64,000 bases of DNA. Origin: Candidatus Trichorickettsia mobilis. GTDB taxonomy: Bacteria; Pseudomonadota; Alphaproteobacteria; Rickettsiales; Rickettsiaceae. The stretch covers positions 434,001 to 498,000 of the forward strand of contig NZ_CP112932.1 in the NCBI RefSeq assembly GCF_034366785.1, given 5' to 3'. The translations under genes were made by a program, and so were the position numbers. The notes under the pieces were generated by a model. The model ran no database searches and had not been told where the DNA came from. It saw only the letters and a list, made by a program, of their open reading frames with translations. Positions 56,075 through 64,000 of this stretch are shown in pieces; the stretch's first letter is position 1; every line of letters begins with the position of its first letter.

Positions 56075-58825
56075 CTATTGTAAAATCTTATTTAAACCTT
56101 TTTTAATTAAATTTTCTAGCGGCTTCTTAGGTGAAAGATTTGAGTCAGGATTCTCCTCTACTTGACCAGTAGGTTGTGCTGGCGGCTCTTGATCATTTCT
56201 TTGTTTTTCTCCACCGATAAGGTTTTTAAGTAAATTCTTAGGTTTGACATTTTTCATGACATCGCCTAAAACATTTTGAATAATATATTTTTTCAAGGAA
56301 TCCAGATCTATTTTGTGTTGAATAGAGTCTAGAGCACCATATAAATGAACCTGAAAAGCCGGCATATTCTTAATATCAACAGTAATAGTACTATTAACAT
56401 CCAATGAATATTGAGGCAAATTAATTTGCCCCAAAGCAGTAGCACTCGCTCCTGGAATTTCTACATTTAATTTCGTTATCTGAGCAATTCCATCTTTAAT
56501 AGCTGTACTACCTTCCAGTTTTTTAAAAACTGTTTCTCCACTAGTAAAAGCATTATTTAAAGAGCCGAATACAGTTTCTATATTTTTAATATTATTTAAG
56601 GAGTCAACTACTTGCTGAAGGTTAATTCCATTTAATCGTCCATTTATACCGTCAAAATTGATATTGCCCGACAAATTATTAATATACTGAGCTTGGCTAA
56701 CACCAGTAGATTTTAAAGCTGTATCCAAATTAAATGTTCCCTGCACTACTTTAAAACGCTGATAATCAGGAGTGATATCTTTCAGCCTAGCTTCTTTTAT
56801 TGAAGCATTTAGTGAGAAAGGCTGATTCCCTACTGCAGAAATAGAGCCATTACTACTTAGTTGACCACCATATAAACTACCAGTCAAAGATACTAAATTT
56901 GCCGCATTATCAGCCAATTTCATTTTGGCTTTTATATTATCGAAGGTAAAAGAACCTCTAATAATTTTTTTGATTGCTAAATTGCAATCAGCATTAAATT
57001 TACCAAGAAAAGATAAATCTATTTTGTCTTCTGCCCAACGTTTATTAGGTTCAACTTTTCTTTGAGCTGCAGCATTAGAACCTATATTAGATGGTGTCCC
57101 TGATGGTAAAAAATAATCTAAATTAATAGCGGAAGTTTCTAAATTCAAAACAATATTAGGTAAGTTCTTAATGAGATTTATCGAAGAATCACCAATCATC
57201 GTCATTGTTTCATTATTAGCCACTATTGAAGAATTAAATTTAATTTTGATATCTTTAGATAAATCTCCTTGCATTAGCCCGGAGAAAGAAAATGCCTTTA
57301 AAGACGAGTTAAAATTATTGTGCAATAATAGTTGCAGTGTTTTAGTCAAATTGTCACCGGCCAATTTGACTTCTAAATTTGATTTAGCACTCTGACCGCA
57401 AGCTATATCACCTTTAATAGCACTAGTCATTTGTGCAAGTGTAACTGCTGTATTAGTATTGATCAACTCTTTATCCTTATACTTGATGGTTTCTCCACTT
57501 ATCTGCACTGAGCCTGGAGAGAGCGGTAAATTAATACCAAAGAGCTGAGCTAAAGCTAGCGCATCATCAGTTTTTAAATCATAAGAAAGTAGAGGTTTGC
57601 TGCTCCAATCTTGGACACCAATTTTGCCTTTAACTTTAGTTTTTGCAATATCAACAACAATATCTTGTATCAGTGCATTCTGTTCTTTATAGTTTAACAT
57701 TGCCGATAAAGATATGGCCTGATTTAAAAACTGGCTACTCTGAACAGACGGGATCTTCAAAGCTGCTATAAATAGTTGTGGGGCTTTAGCCTCAGCATAA
57801 ATTTTACTGATAAAAGTTCCACTAACTTTCTGGGCCTGAGCTACTGGTTCAATTTTAAAGCTAATCTGACCTGGTTGAACATCAAGCAATAAATTGGCTT
57901 CCACTTGTTTTACAGAATAATTACCTTCTCCACTTACCTGAATTGCTCCAACAGTTAGGTTAATGGGCTTAATTGTTATTGCATCACGATTTGTTTGAAT
58001 CGTAGCCTCAAGCTTGTATTCCTGTGCTAAACCTGCAGGCAAAGTAAGATTAGGTACGATTGAACTTATATTTTTGAGATCACCGTCACTGCTAATATCA
58101 CCTTTAAATGAAAAATCTTTAGCATCGATTTCTCCCTTAAGTATAATTTTTTTATCCAGTACTTTAAGTTCTACCATTAAAGCTATTATATCTGTCAGTG
58201 AATCTATTTTCCCCTTTAAATCTAACTTTTTTTCAAAAATTTCAAAAGTAGAAGTAAAATCTATTGGTCCTTTAAAACTGCTGATATTTGCATCTATATC
58301 TATATTACTTACAGTGGTTTTTGCTTTTTTATCTAAATATTGGACTTGCCCTTGGCTAATTTTAATCAACTTTACCGTAAATGGAGTAGCAGTACCCTGA
58401 CTTGTAGCACTATCTTCTTTCACCAATGATGGTTTATTAGAAGAAAATTCCCAACTATTATTCTTGCCGTCTGCTGATTTTTCTAATGAAATAATTGGGT
58501 TGATCAAATCTATTGAGGAAATTATGATTTGTTTTGTAAAGAGTGAAGTAGGAGATAGCGCTACTTTTGCAGTTTTAATTGCTATAAAAGCCGGTTCTTG
58601 CGCACCGACAAAAGAAGAAAGAGTTACATTTTCCACCTTAAGCGTTGGTATTGGTAATATATCTAAAGAAATATCTCCTTGAATCAATAAATCTCTACCG
58701 ATAGCGTCTTTTACTTTTTTAGCGATGAACTCTTTGTAATTGTTTAAAGAAAATAGCTTAGGAGCTAATAATAATATAATTACTAAAACCAAAAGGGTCA
58801 AACCAAAGTACTTTAATTTTTTCAT
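56075..58825 (-). CDS. AsmA-family envelope protein
   Basis: 916 residues. One N-terminal membrane anchor (YFGLTLLVLVIILLLAPKLF, about 5-24) is followed by the AsmA start NNYKEFIAKKVKDAIGRDLLI and a long repetitive beta-strand region; the C-terminal AsmA_2-like part includes GTFNLDTALKSTGV. The last 50 residues are polar. AsmA-like proteins are now thought to be bridge-like lipid transfer proteins in the periplasm. No partner gene is adjacent on its strand; fumC lies upstream beyond a repeat. Confidence 0.92.
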   Translation of the reverse strand: MKKLKYFGLTLLVLVIILLLAPKLFSLNNYKEFIAKKVKDAIGRDLLIQGDISLDILPIPTLKVENVTLSSFVGAQEPAFIAIKTAKVALSPTSLFTKQIIISSIDLINPIISLEKSADGKNNSWEFSSNKPSLVKEDSATSQGTATPFTVKLIKISQGQVQYLDKKAKTTVSNIDIDANISSFKGPIDFTSTFEIFEKKLDLKGKIDSLTDIIALMVELKVLDKKIILKGEIDAKDFSFKGDISSDGDLKNISSIVPNLTLPAGLAQEYKLEATIQTNRDAITIKPINLTVGAIQVSGEGNYSVKQVEANLLLDVQPGQISFKIEPVAQAQKVSGTFISKIYAEAKAPQLFIAALKIPSVQSSQFLNQAISLSAMLNYKEQNALIQDIVVDIAKTKVKGKIGVQDWSSKPLLSYDLKTDDALALAQLFGINLPLSPGSVQISGETIKYKDKELINTNTAVTLAQMTSAIKGDIACGQSAKSNLEVKLAGDNLTKTLQLLLHNNFNSSLKAFSFSGLMQGDLSKDIKIKFNSSIVANNETMTMIGDSSINLIKNLPNIVLNLETSAINLDYFLPSGTPSNIGSNAAAQRKVEPNKRWAEDKIDLSFLGKFNADCNLAIKKIIRGSFTFDNIKAKMKLADNAANLVSLTGSLYGGQLSSNGSISAVGNQPFSLNASIKEARLKDITPDYQRFKVVQGTFNLDTALKSTGVSQAQYINNLSGNINFDGINGRLNGINLQQVVDSLNNIKNIETVFGSLNNAFTSGETVFKKLEGSTAIKDGIAQITKLNVEIPGASATALGQINLPQYSLDVNSTITVDIKNMPAFQVHLYGALDSIQHKIDLDSLKKYIIQNVLGDVMKNVKPKNLLKNLIGGEKQRNDQEPPAQPTGQVEENPDSNLSPKKPLENLIKKGLNKILQ

Positions 58826-58891
58826 AGCTTATGATATTGGTATTTTTCAAATTAAATAATAGAAATAATATTCCAGGAAAATAAAAGAGAT

Positions 58892-59017
58892 AGACGAAGG
58901 TCAAAATTGAAGAAGTGCTAGGAGTATCAAAGTCGAGTACCACAGCGTACTTTATAGTACGTGAGGAACGCAGATCTTTAGATACGACGACGCAATTCTC
59001 AATTTTCACCGAGTATA
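58892..59017. repeat. Palindromic repeat (AGACGAAGGTC type), copy 2, at the fumC stop
   Basis: It runs AGACGAAGGTC...GAAGTGCTAGGAGTATC...AGTACGTGAGGAACGCAGATC...TTTTCACCGAGTATAT, the same order as copy 1 at 45575-45704. It fills the gap between the AsmA-like gene and fumC and ends right at the fumC stop codon, so it probably inserted at or replaced the very 3' end of fumC. Confidence 0.75.
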
Positions 59018-60400
59018 TCATATCATGTCTTCGGGTTTAACCAACCTATCAAACTCCTCCGCCGTTAACAAATTTAGTGCAATTGCTGCAGCTTTTAAAG
59101 TAGTCCCTTCTTTATGAGCTTTTTTTGCGATTTTAGCGGCATTATCATAGCCAATATGAGGATTTAACGCTGTTACCAACATCAATGATTGATCTCGTAA
59201 ATAATTAATACGTTCTAAATTTGGCTCAAGACCTATAATACAATGGTCAACAAAACTATTCATAGCAGTAGCCAGTAAATCTATCGATTGCAAAATATTA
59301 TATATAATCATCGGCTTAAATACATTCAATTCAAGATGACCGCTCATGCCACCGACAGTCACCGCTGTATGGCTACCCATTACTTGCGCACACACCATGG
59401 TTACAGCTTCACATTGAGTAGGGTTAACTTTACCAGGCATTATTGACGATCCCGGTTCATTTTCCGGTAAAGATAATTCACCAAAACCACAACGTGGTCC
59501 TGAACCTAATAGTCTGATATCATTAGCAATTTTCATTAAAGCTACTGCAATGGTATTTAACACTCCTGAAAATTCTACTAAAGTATCATGAGTAGCCAAT
59601 GCTTCAAATTTATTGGGCGCAGTCTTGAATGAATAACCGGTATATTCTGCAACTTTCATTGCAAATTTTTCTGCAAAACCCGGCTTGCAATTAATGCCTG
59701 TTCCTACCGCCGTCCCACCTTGAGCCAACAAATATATCCTGGTTAAAACTCCTTCAACCCGATCAATTGCAAATTTTATCTGAGCCGCATATCCTGAGAA
59801 TTCTTGACCTAAAGTAATTGGAGTTGCGTCCTGTAAATGCGTACGTCCAATCTTCACATATTGATGCCATGCAACAGCTTTATTATCCAAAGCAGCATGA
59901 AGCTTTTGCAAAGCAGGAATTAACTGTTCCTTAGCTCCCAACACAGTTGCAATGTGCATAGCTGTAGGAAAAGAATCGTTAGAAGATTGTCCTAGATTTA
60001 CATGATCATTTGGATGCACTGGAGACTTACCACCACGAACTCCTGTCAAGCTCTCATTAGCAATACTTGCTATCACCTCATTCATGTTCATGTTAGTTTG
60101 AGTACCTGATCCTGTTTGCCATACTACCAAAGGAAAATGTTCATTAAACTCTCCTGTTAATATCTTAGAGGCAGAGTCAACGATTGCTTGAGCTATTTCC
60201 GGCTGTAATCCACCTAATTCAGCATTAACTGAAGCTGCACATTTTTTAAGTATAGCTAAGGCTTTAATTAGAAGCATTGGCATTTTTTGACCACCGATCT
60301 TAAAATTCTCTAAAGATCTTTGTGTCTGAGCACCCCAATAAAATTTATTATCTATTTTGATTTCGCCAAAAGAATCTATTTCAATACGATATTGAGTCAT
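59018..60400 (-). CDS. fumC: Fumarate hydratase class II
   Basis: 460 residues, full length. Family signatures are [14 protein letters not shown] (about 97-110), [16 protein letters not shown] and the catalytic loop [11 protein letters not shown] (about 317-327). It converts fumarate to malate in the TCA cycle without an iron-sulphur cluster. The ChpT-like gene ends 1 bp before its start, so the two are probably co-transcribed. Confidence 0.98.
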   Translation of the reverse strand: MTQYRIEIDSFGEIKIDNKFYWGAQTQRSLENFKIGGQKMPMLLIKALAILKKCAASVNAELGGLQPEIAQAIVDSASKILTGEFNEHFPLVVWQTGSGTQTNMNMNEVIASIANESLTGVRGGKSPVHPNDHVNLGQSSNDSFPTAMHIATVLGAKEQLIPALQKLHAALDNKAVAWHQYVKIGRTHLQDATPITLGQEFSGYAAQIKFAIDRVEGVLTRIYLLAQGGTAVGTGINCKPGFAEKFAMKVAEYTGYSFKTAPNKFEALATHDTLVEFSGVLNTIAVALMKIANDIRLLGSGPRCGFGELSLPENEPGSSIMPGKVNPTQCEAVTMVCAQVMGSHTAVTVGGMSGHLELNVFKPMIIYNILQSIDLLATAMNSFVDHCIIGLEPNLERINYLRDQSLMLVTALNPHIGYDNAAKIAKKAHKEGTTLKAAAIALNLLTAEEFDRLVKPEDMI

Positions 60401-60401
60401 T

Positions 60402-61049
60402 TTATTTTCGCTCCAAAGTTGTTTGCACAGAATATTGTATCATCTTAGTTGATTGAGTAATCGACAATTCACACTGTGTTTGTTGATGTAAATAATATGT
60501 ATAATATTCATGACAATTGTGAATATTGAGATTATTCCAATTTTCATTACCAAGTAAAATATTAGCTTTCTGTTGATCAATTTTTTGATAACCACCAATT
60601 GCTTGCGCTATAATGCTTAGCTTATCATTTATAATCGATAGCTGACAATTAATCCGACCGTTTTTAATGATGTGTTCAAATGCTATAATAATCAAACATA
60701 TTATTATTTTCCCTACAAGCTTATCCAAGATAGTGTGATGTAAATTACTACGCAATTGTAAAATTATCTGCTGTGACACGAGATCCAAACACTCATTACT
60801 TAGCGTTTGAATCTCATTAATACTGATATTTTCTAAAGAATCTATATTACCATAGGCATATCGATAAAATTTTAGGCGACTAACTAATTTTCTAGCATTT
60901 ATCGATAAAAGCTGCAAAGCAGAATCTTTAATATTAACATCTGCACTACTTAATAATTCCGCACAACTATCAACAGCTCCTACAATCCCGGCAAAATCAT
61001 GACACAATTTTGATGCCAACAACTCGGAAAATAACAACTGATTTTTCAT
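60402..61049 (-). CDS. chpT: ChpT-like histidine phosphotransferase
   Basis: 215 residues. The helix [20 protein letters not shown] carries the expected phospho-accepting His17, as in Caulobacter ChpT (LASRLCHD). A degenerate ATPase-like domain follows (about 90-200) without a Bergerat ATP-binding motif. In alphaproteobacteria ChpT passes phosphate from CckA to CtrA and CpdR, controlling the cell cycle; Rickettsiales keep this relay. Note that some of the C-terminal half is quite divergent. Confidence 0.85.
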   Translation of the reverse strand: MKNQLLFSELLASKLCHDFAGIVGAVDSCAELLSSADVNIKDSALQLLSINARKLVSRLKFYRYAYGNIDSLENISINEIQTLSNECLDLVSQQIILQLRSNLHHTILDKLVGKIIICLIIIAFEHIIKNGRINCQLSIINDKLSIIAQAIGGYQKIDQQKANILLGNENWNNLNIHNCHEYYTYYLHQQTQCELSITQSTKMIQYSVQTTLERK

Positions 61050-61113
61050 AGATGGGAACCACTTAATATGTAATAGTTAATGTTGTTTTAGGATCTTTTT
61101 TATAATTAATATT

Positions 61114-61184
61114 GGTAGTATTCAACAAACTAACTGTGTAATGGCGAATCTTACTTTAATTGGCATAGTTCATTGAACACTCTC
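61114..61184. repeat. Short (about 71-bp) copy of the GAGAGTGTT element
   Basis: The left end GGTAGTATTCAACAAACTAAC and right end CATAGTTCATTGAACACTCTC (each shown in part) are inverse to each other; the inside AATCTTACTTTAATTGGCA matches 341-360. Most of the internal region of the full element is missing. It lies in the 263-bp gap between chpT and recR. Confidence 0.65.
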
Positions 61185-61312
61185 TAGAATGAGAATTCCA
61201 TAATTAGTGGAGATATATCAGCTTGCAATGAGTAGCGGCTCACTTCTTTTATACATATTAAACACTTCATAAATCAGGATGGCATGAGCTAATTCAACAA
61301 CTTTGAGCAATA

Positions 61313-61912
61313 TTAGTCAAATGGTTGCCTCAAAGCAATTGCTAAAGATAACGTACCTTCATCCAAATAATCCAATTCTCCACCTATAGGAATACCATTT
61401 GCAAGTCGAGAAATTTTAAGGTTATAATTTCTGAAATACTCAGTAATAAAATATGCAGTGGTTTGTCCTTCTAGAGTTGCATTGGTAGCAATAATCAGTT
61501 CAGTGACTCCATGATTCATACACCTCTCTAATAATTGTGGTAACCTTAGAGAATCCGGGCTTTTTTTCATGCTAGCAGATAATGCTCCGCCTAATACATG
61601 GTATTTTCCATTAAAATTTCCACTTCGCTCAATAGCCCATAATTCAGCTACAGTTTCTACTATAGCAATAATACTTTTATTCCTATCTGAAGTGGTGCAA
61701 ATATGACAAATATTATGAGAATCAATATTTCGACATATTTCACATATTTGAATTTTACTGGCTGCAAGAGCCAGACCATCCATTAAATTTTTTAATCTTA
61801 CTTCTTTTTCCTGCAATAAATGTAATACTATCCGCCTACTTGAACGTTGTCCAAGTCCTGGCAATTTTGAAAAAAGGTATATTAATTGTTCTACCTCATT
61901 TGTTTTACGCAT
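61313..61912 (-). CDS. recR: Recombination mediator protein RecR
   Basis: 199 residues, normal size. A helix-hairpin-helix ([12 protein letters not shown]), a Cys4 zinc finger (Cys57, 60, 69, 72) and a Toprim domain ([15 protein letters not shown]...) follow in order. RecR with RecO/RecF loads RecA at gaps. It follows ybaB by 22 bp in the classical dnaX-ybaB-recR order. Confidence 0.97.
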   Translation of the reverse strand: MRKTNEVEQLIYLFSKLPGLGQRSSRRIVLHLLQEKEVRLKNLMDGLALAASKIQICEICRNIDSHNICHICTTSDRNKSIIAIVETVAELWAIERSGNFNGKYHVLGGALSASMKKSPDSLRLPQLLERCMNHGVTELIIATNATLEGQTTAYFITEYFRNYNLKISRLANGIPIGGELDYLDEGTLSLAIALRQPFD

Positions 61913-61934
61913 ATATTTTTTAAATCAACTATAA

Positions 61935-62258
61935 TTAGAAAGGCATCTTGAATCCCGGCGGCAAACTTAAACCACCGAAGGTATTTGATAATGAATCTTG
62001 TGATTCGCTATCAAATTTTTGTTTAGCGTCATTAAAAGCAGCAACTACCAAATCTTCTAAAATCTCTTTTTCTTCTTCTTTAATAAGAGATTTATCAATA
62101 TGTACCATTAAGCATTCTCCACGACCGTTGATCTTGATCGCTACCAACCCTCCGCCGGATTTTCCCTCATACTCTTTACCAGCCATCTGCTCTTGCATTT
62201 CCTGCATTTTCTTTTGCATAGTTTGCGCTTGTTTTACAAATTGATTTAAATTAACCAT
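61935..62258 (-). CDS. YbaB/EbfC nucleoid-associated protein
   Basis: 107 residues, normal size. The N-terminal helix MVNLNQFVKQAQTMQKKMQEMQ and the core VAIKINGRGECLMVHIDKSL are typical, as is the C-terminal SLPPGFKMPF. It forms dimers that bind DNA. It lies 17 bp after the end of the dnaX tail frame. Confidence 0.95.
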   Translation of the reverse strand: MVNLNQFVKQAQTMQKKMQEMQEQMAGKEYEGKSGGGLVAIKINGRGECLMVHIDKSLIKEEEKEILEDLVVAAFNDAKQKFDSESQDSLSNTFGGLSLPPGFKMPF

Positions 62259-62275
62259 AAATTATCTACCCTACT

Positions 62276-62629
62276 TTATTTGAACGAATTTAGTAATATG
62301 TCTGTGACCTCAACCGATCTAAAATGGCTAGTAATTAACCCCCATTCACGACCTAATTTTATTTCATTAACTAATTGATCTCTTAGTGTCAATATTTCTA
62401 GCTGTATAGTAATACCAACATCCCATTGTTTTCCTGTCCATGCGAATAGTAATTGACGAAGCTGACTTAGTAAACCATGTTTCACACTTTTTATTGCTAT
62501 CTCAAACTTTAGATCATCAAAATACTTAATTTCCGCTTGATTTAATAGAAAATAATAAATTTCTATTTCATTTTGTTCATACAGAAATACTAAGAAATCT
62601 GCTATTCTATAATCAGTAGTTTTTTGTTC
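62276..62629 (-). CDS. dnaX: C-terminal (tau-like) segment of dnaX in a shifted frame
   Basis: Directly after the dnaX stop region, the frame one base further downstream (+1) is open for about 117 codons to a stop at 62276. Its translation (ADFLVFLYEQNEIEIYYFLL...VKHGLLSQLRQLLFAWTGKQWDVGI) matches the layout of the DnaX C-terminal domain (short helices, then a WTG-x-x-W-x-V block). It has no start of its own fitting a gene; a GTG at 62485 is inside the domain. Either the ribosome shifts frame to make a long form of about 506 residues, or the gene carries a frameshift mutation or sequencing error. Confidence 0.75.
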   Translation of the reverse strand, partial: EQKTTDYRIADFLVFLYEQNEIEIYYFLLNQAEIKYFDDLKFEIAIKSVKHGLLSQLRQLLFAWTGKQWDVGITIQLEILTLRDQLVNEIKLGREWGLITSHFRSVEVTDILLNSFK

Positions 62630-63797
62630 AGCGCCTGGGCAAACCTTCCTGACTGATCAAATCTTCAGCCTTAGGTAAAGTTTGTGCGTAAATCGCCTTA
62701 ATTATTAACATCTCAGTAGTAATGAGTAAATTATGTGCTGATCTTATATCTTGCAAGCCATTGTTAAATATCTGCCACATAATGGTAAGTTGAGATAAAC
62801 TAACATCGGTTAATATGTTGGTAATATCTTGCTGGTAGGACTCATATAAAGGACTAGAATAATTCTTGAGCATTTTATGCTTACAACAATAGGCAATTAA
62901 ATCACTGATCGAGGCAATTAATTTTTCTAAATCCATAGATTTATTATACAAACACTCTACTAATTCTAATGCTCCACCTAAATCATGTAGCAAAATTTTT
63001 TGCAAAATCTTGATTACACTATGCGTAGTAACTAATCCTAGCATCTGATTGATCATGGCAGCATCAATTGACTGAAGCTGTTTGCCATCAACTAAATTTG
63101 CCGCTTGATCTAATATGGTAATCGCATCTCTGGCAGAACCTTCTGCCAAATGCGCTATTGTATTTACTGCTTCTTGTGATAAATGCAAATTTTCCTGTTT
63201 TATAATTTGTTGTAGCAGCTGTTGTATTTCATTAAAAGTAAACCGACGTAAATCATATCTCTGACATCTTGAAATAATAGTAAGTGGAATTTTTTGCACT
63301 TCAGTAGTAGCAAAAATAAAAATAACATGTGTCGGAGGTTCTTCCAATATCTTAAGCAAAGCACTAAAAGCACTTTTAGACAGCATATGTACTTCATCAA
63401 TAATAAATACTTTATACTTGGCAAGTAGAGGTTTGTATTCACTACTATTTATTATTTCTCGTATATCATCAACACTTGTTCTGCTTGCGGCATCAATCTC
63501 GATAATATCCGGGTGCGTATTATTTAAAAATCCCTGACAATTCTGGCAACGACCACAAGGTACTACCTGCTCTTGTTCCACCATTTGAGCAGTACAGTTA
63601 ATTGTTTTAGCAATAATCCGTGCTGAACTGGTTTTGCCTACTCCTCTAATACCCGTTAGTAAATAGCTTTGAGCAAGGCGATTATGTTGAATGGCATAAC
63701 TTAAAATTTTAGTTAAGGCGCCTTGAGCAAAAAGTTCGGTAAATTTTGTTGGTCGATATTTTTTAGCAAGAGAAATGTATGATGTAAATGTAATCAT
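62628..63797 (-). CDS. dnaX: DNA polymerase III subunit gamma (tau) DnaX, short frame
   Basis: 389 residues. The clamp-loader ATPase has Walker A GIRGVGKT (49-56), a zinc site with Cys68, 81, 84 and 87, Walker B DEVH (134-137) and sensor SRC near 172, and domain III to about 365. The frame stops at 62628, about where E. coli gamma ends relative to its domains. Full-length rickettsial DnaX is near 500 residues, and the missing part lies in the +1 frame next to it. AGGAAGG lies 10 bases before the last sense codon CGC-TGA, which could assist a shift. Upstream is the SRP RNA gene; downstream ybaB and recR. Confidence 0.95.
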   Translation of the reverse strand: MITFTSYISLAKKYRPTKFTELFAQGALTKILSYAIQHNRLAQSYLLTGIRGVGKTSSARIIAKTINCTAQMVEQEQVVPCGRCQNCQGFLNNTHPDIIEIDAASRTSVDDIREIINSSEYKPLLAKYKVFIIDEVHMLSKSAFSALLKILEEPPTHVIFIFATTEVQKIPLTIISRCQRYDLRRFTFNEIQQLLQQIIKQENLHLSQEAVNTIAHLAEGSARDAITILDQAANLVDGKQLQSIDAAMINQMLGLVTTHSVIKILQKILLHDLGGALELVECLYNKSMDLEKLIASISDLIAYCCKHKMLKNYSSPLYESYQQDITNILTDVSLSQLTIMWQIFNNGLQDIRSAHNLLITTEMLIIKAIYAQTLPKAEDLISQEGLPRR

Positions 63798-63811
63798 AGG
63801 ATTTTAGTAAC

Positions 63812-63893
63812 GCTAGCAGCGACCCACTAATTTTATTTTGGCTGCTTTCTTTCGAACCTGACCACCTGAACAAAGCTCATGCCCGCCACTAGC
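63812..63893 (-). ncRNA. ffs: Signal recognition particle 4.5S-type RNA
   Basis: The minus strand has the SRP core GTCAGG-TTCGAAAG-AAAGCAGCC (63866-63843), equivalent to GTCAGGTCCGGAAGGAAGCAGCC of E. coli, with a GAAA tetraloop closed by C-G. The ends GCTAGTGGC (63893-63885) and GCTGCTAGC (63820-63812) pair as a 9-bp helix with two wobble pairs, so the molecule is about 82 nt, short for the family. It lies just before dnaX, as ffs does in many bacteria. It binds Ffh to target proteins to SecY. Confidence 0.85.
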
Positions 63894-64000
63894 AAATAAA
63901 AGATAGTCATTTTATGCTTAACAAGCAAGCGTAAACTAATAAATAATTGAATGTTATTAAGTATAAGGCTTAAACAAGAAGCTGTCTACTAATTATATAT

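Noticed and set aside
58758-59021. 87-codon open frame between asmA-like gene and fumC
   Set aside because: It covers the palindromic repeat and the 5' end of the AsmA-like gene in another frame.
62276-62485. 69-codon stand-alone gene before ybaB
   Set aside because: Its sequence is the C-terminal part of DnaX and its frame is open further upstream into the dnaX stop region; treated as the shifted dnaX tail.

Overview
The window is AT-rich and its gene content points to an obligately intracellular alphaproteobacterium of the order Rickettsiales, most likely family Rickettsiaceae. The signs are Rickettsia-type virB3/virB4 genes, a large-form ValRS close to ubiA, the order tRNA-Tyr, tRNA-Gly, tuf, then a long ribosomal protein block, a ChpT-like phosphotransferase, PrtD/PrtE-type export genes and many short palindromic repeats that run into gene ends. 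Flagellar genes (fliO, fliP, flgB, flgC, fliE and a lone FlhB C-terminal domain) are present. Classical pathogenic Rickettsia lack these, so a flagellated or basal relative, such as those living in protists, is the best guess. The family call is inference from gene content, because no 16S gene lies here.

Layout. 1-3571 (minus): the 5' end of a virB6-like gene, virB4 and virB3 of a type IV secretion system. 3834-4940 (plus): an orphan protein whose C-terminal module resembles plant IQM proteins, a candidate effector. 5455-21923 (minus): rpsT, then from 3' to 5' the ribosomal block rplQ-rpoA-rpsK-rpsM-adk-secY-rplO through to rpsJ, and tuf, preceded by tRNA-Gly and tRNA-Tyr. Several spacers in this block carry palindromic repeats. 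22865-27582 (plus): a TrmH/RlmB-type methyltransferase, ligA and a Xaa-Pro aminopeptidase. 27714-30576 (minus): a MoCF-domain protein, a Bax-inhibitor-1-like membrane protein and ubiA. 30641-33181 (plus): valS, followed by an intact 158-bp miniature transposable element. 33400-35417 (minus): a methyltransferase and pgpA.

35456-39586 (plus): the flagellar segment with an Skp-like chaperone. FlgB and FlgC both begin with Sec-type signal sequences, which is not usual for rod proteins. 40113-45304 (minus): dprA-topA-licD-like-M23 lipoprotein. 45722-46333 (minus): a peroxiredoxin. 46535-50093 (plus): a VanX-like dipeptidase, a HIT protein, asd, and a degenerate glutamine-synthetase-like protein that has lost conserved catalytic glutamates. 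50408-53737 (plus): type I secretion ABC protein and membrane fusion protein. 53789-54103 (minus): a 2Fe-2S ferredoxin. 54650-55906 (plus): an orphan protein with a glycine-rich hydrophobic C-terminus. 56075-61049 (minus): an AsmA-like protein, fumC and a ChpT-like protein. 61313-63893 (minus): SRP RNA, dnaX, ybaB and recR. dnaX is split by a frame change that could yield short (gamma-like) and long (tau-like) products.

The unusual points are the signal-bearing rod proteins beside an Skp homologue, the pseudo-glutamine synthetase, the dnaX frame change, the two orphan proteins near secretion genes, and a miniature transposon family whose copies are flanked by 8-bp direct repeats. At least three palindromic repeats supply or cover the ends of open reading frames.
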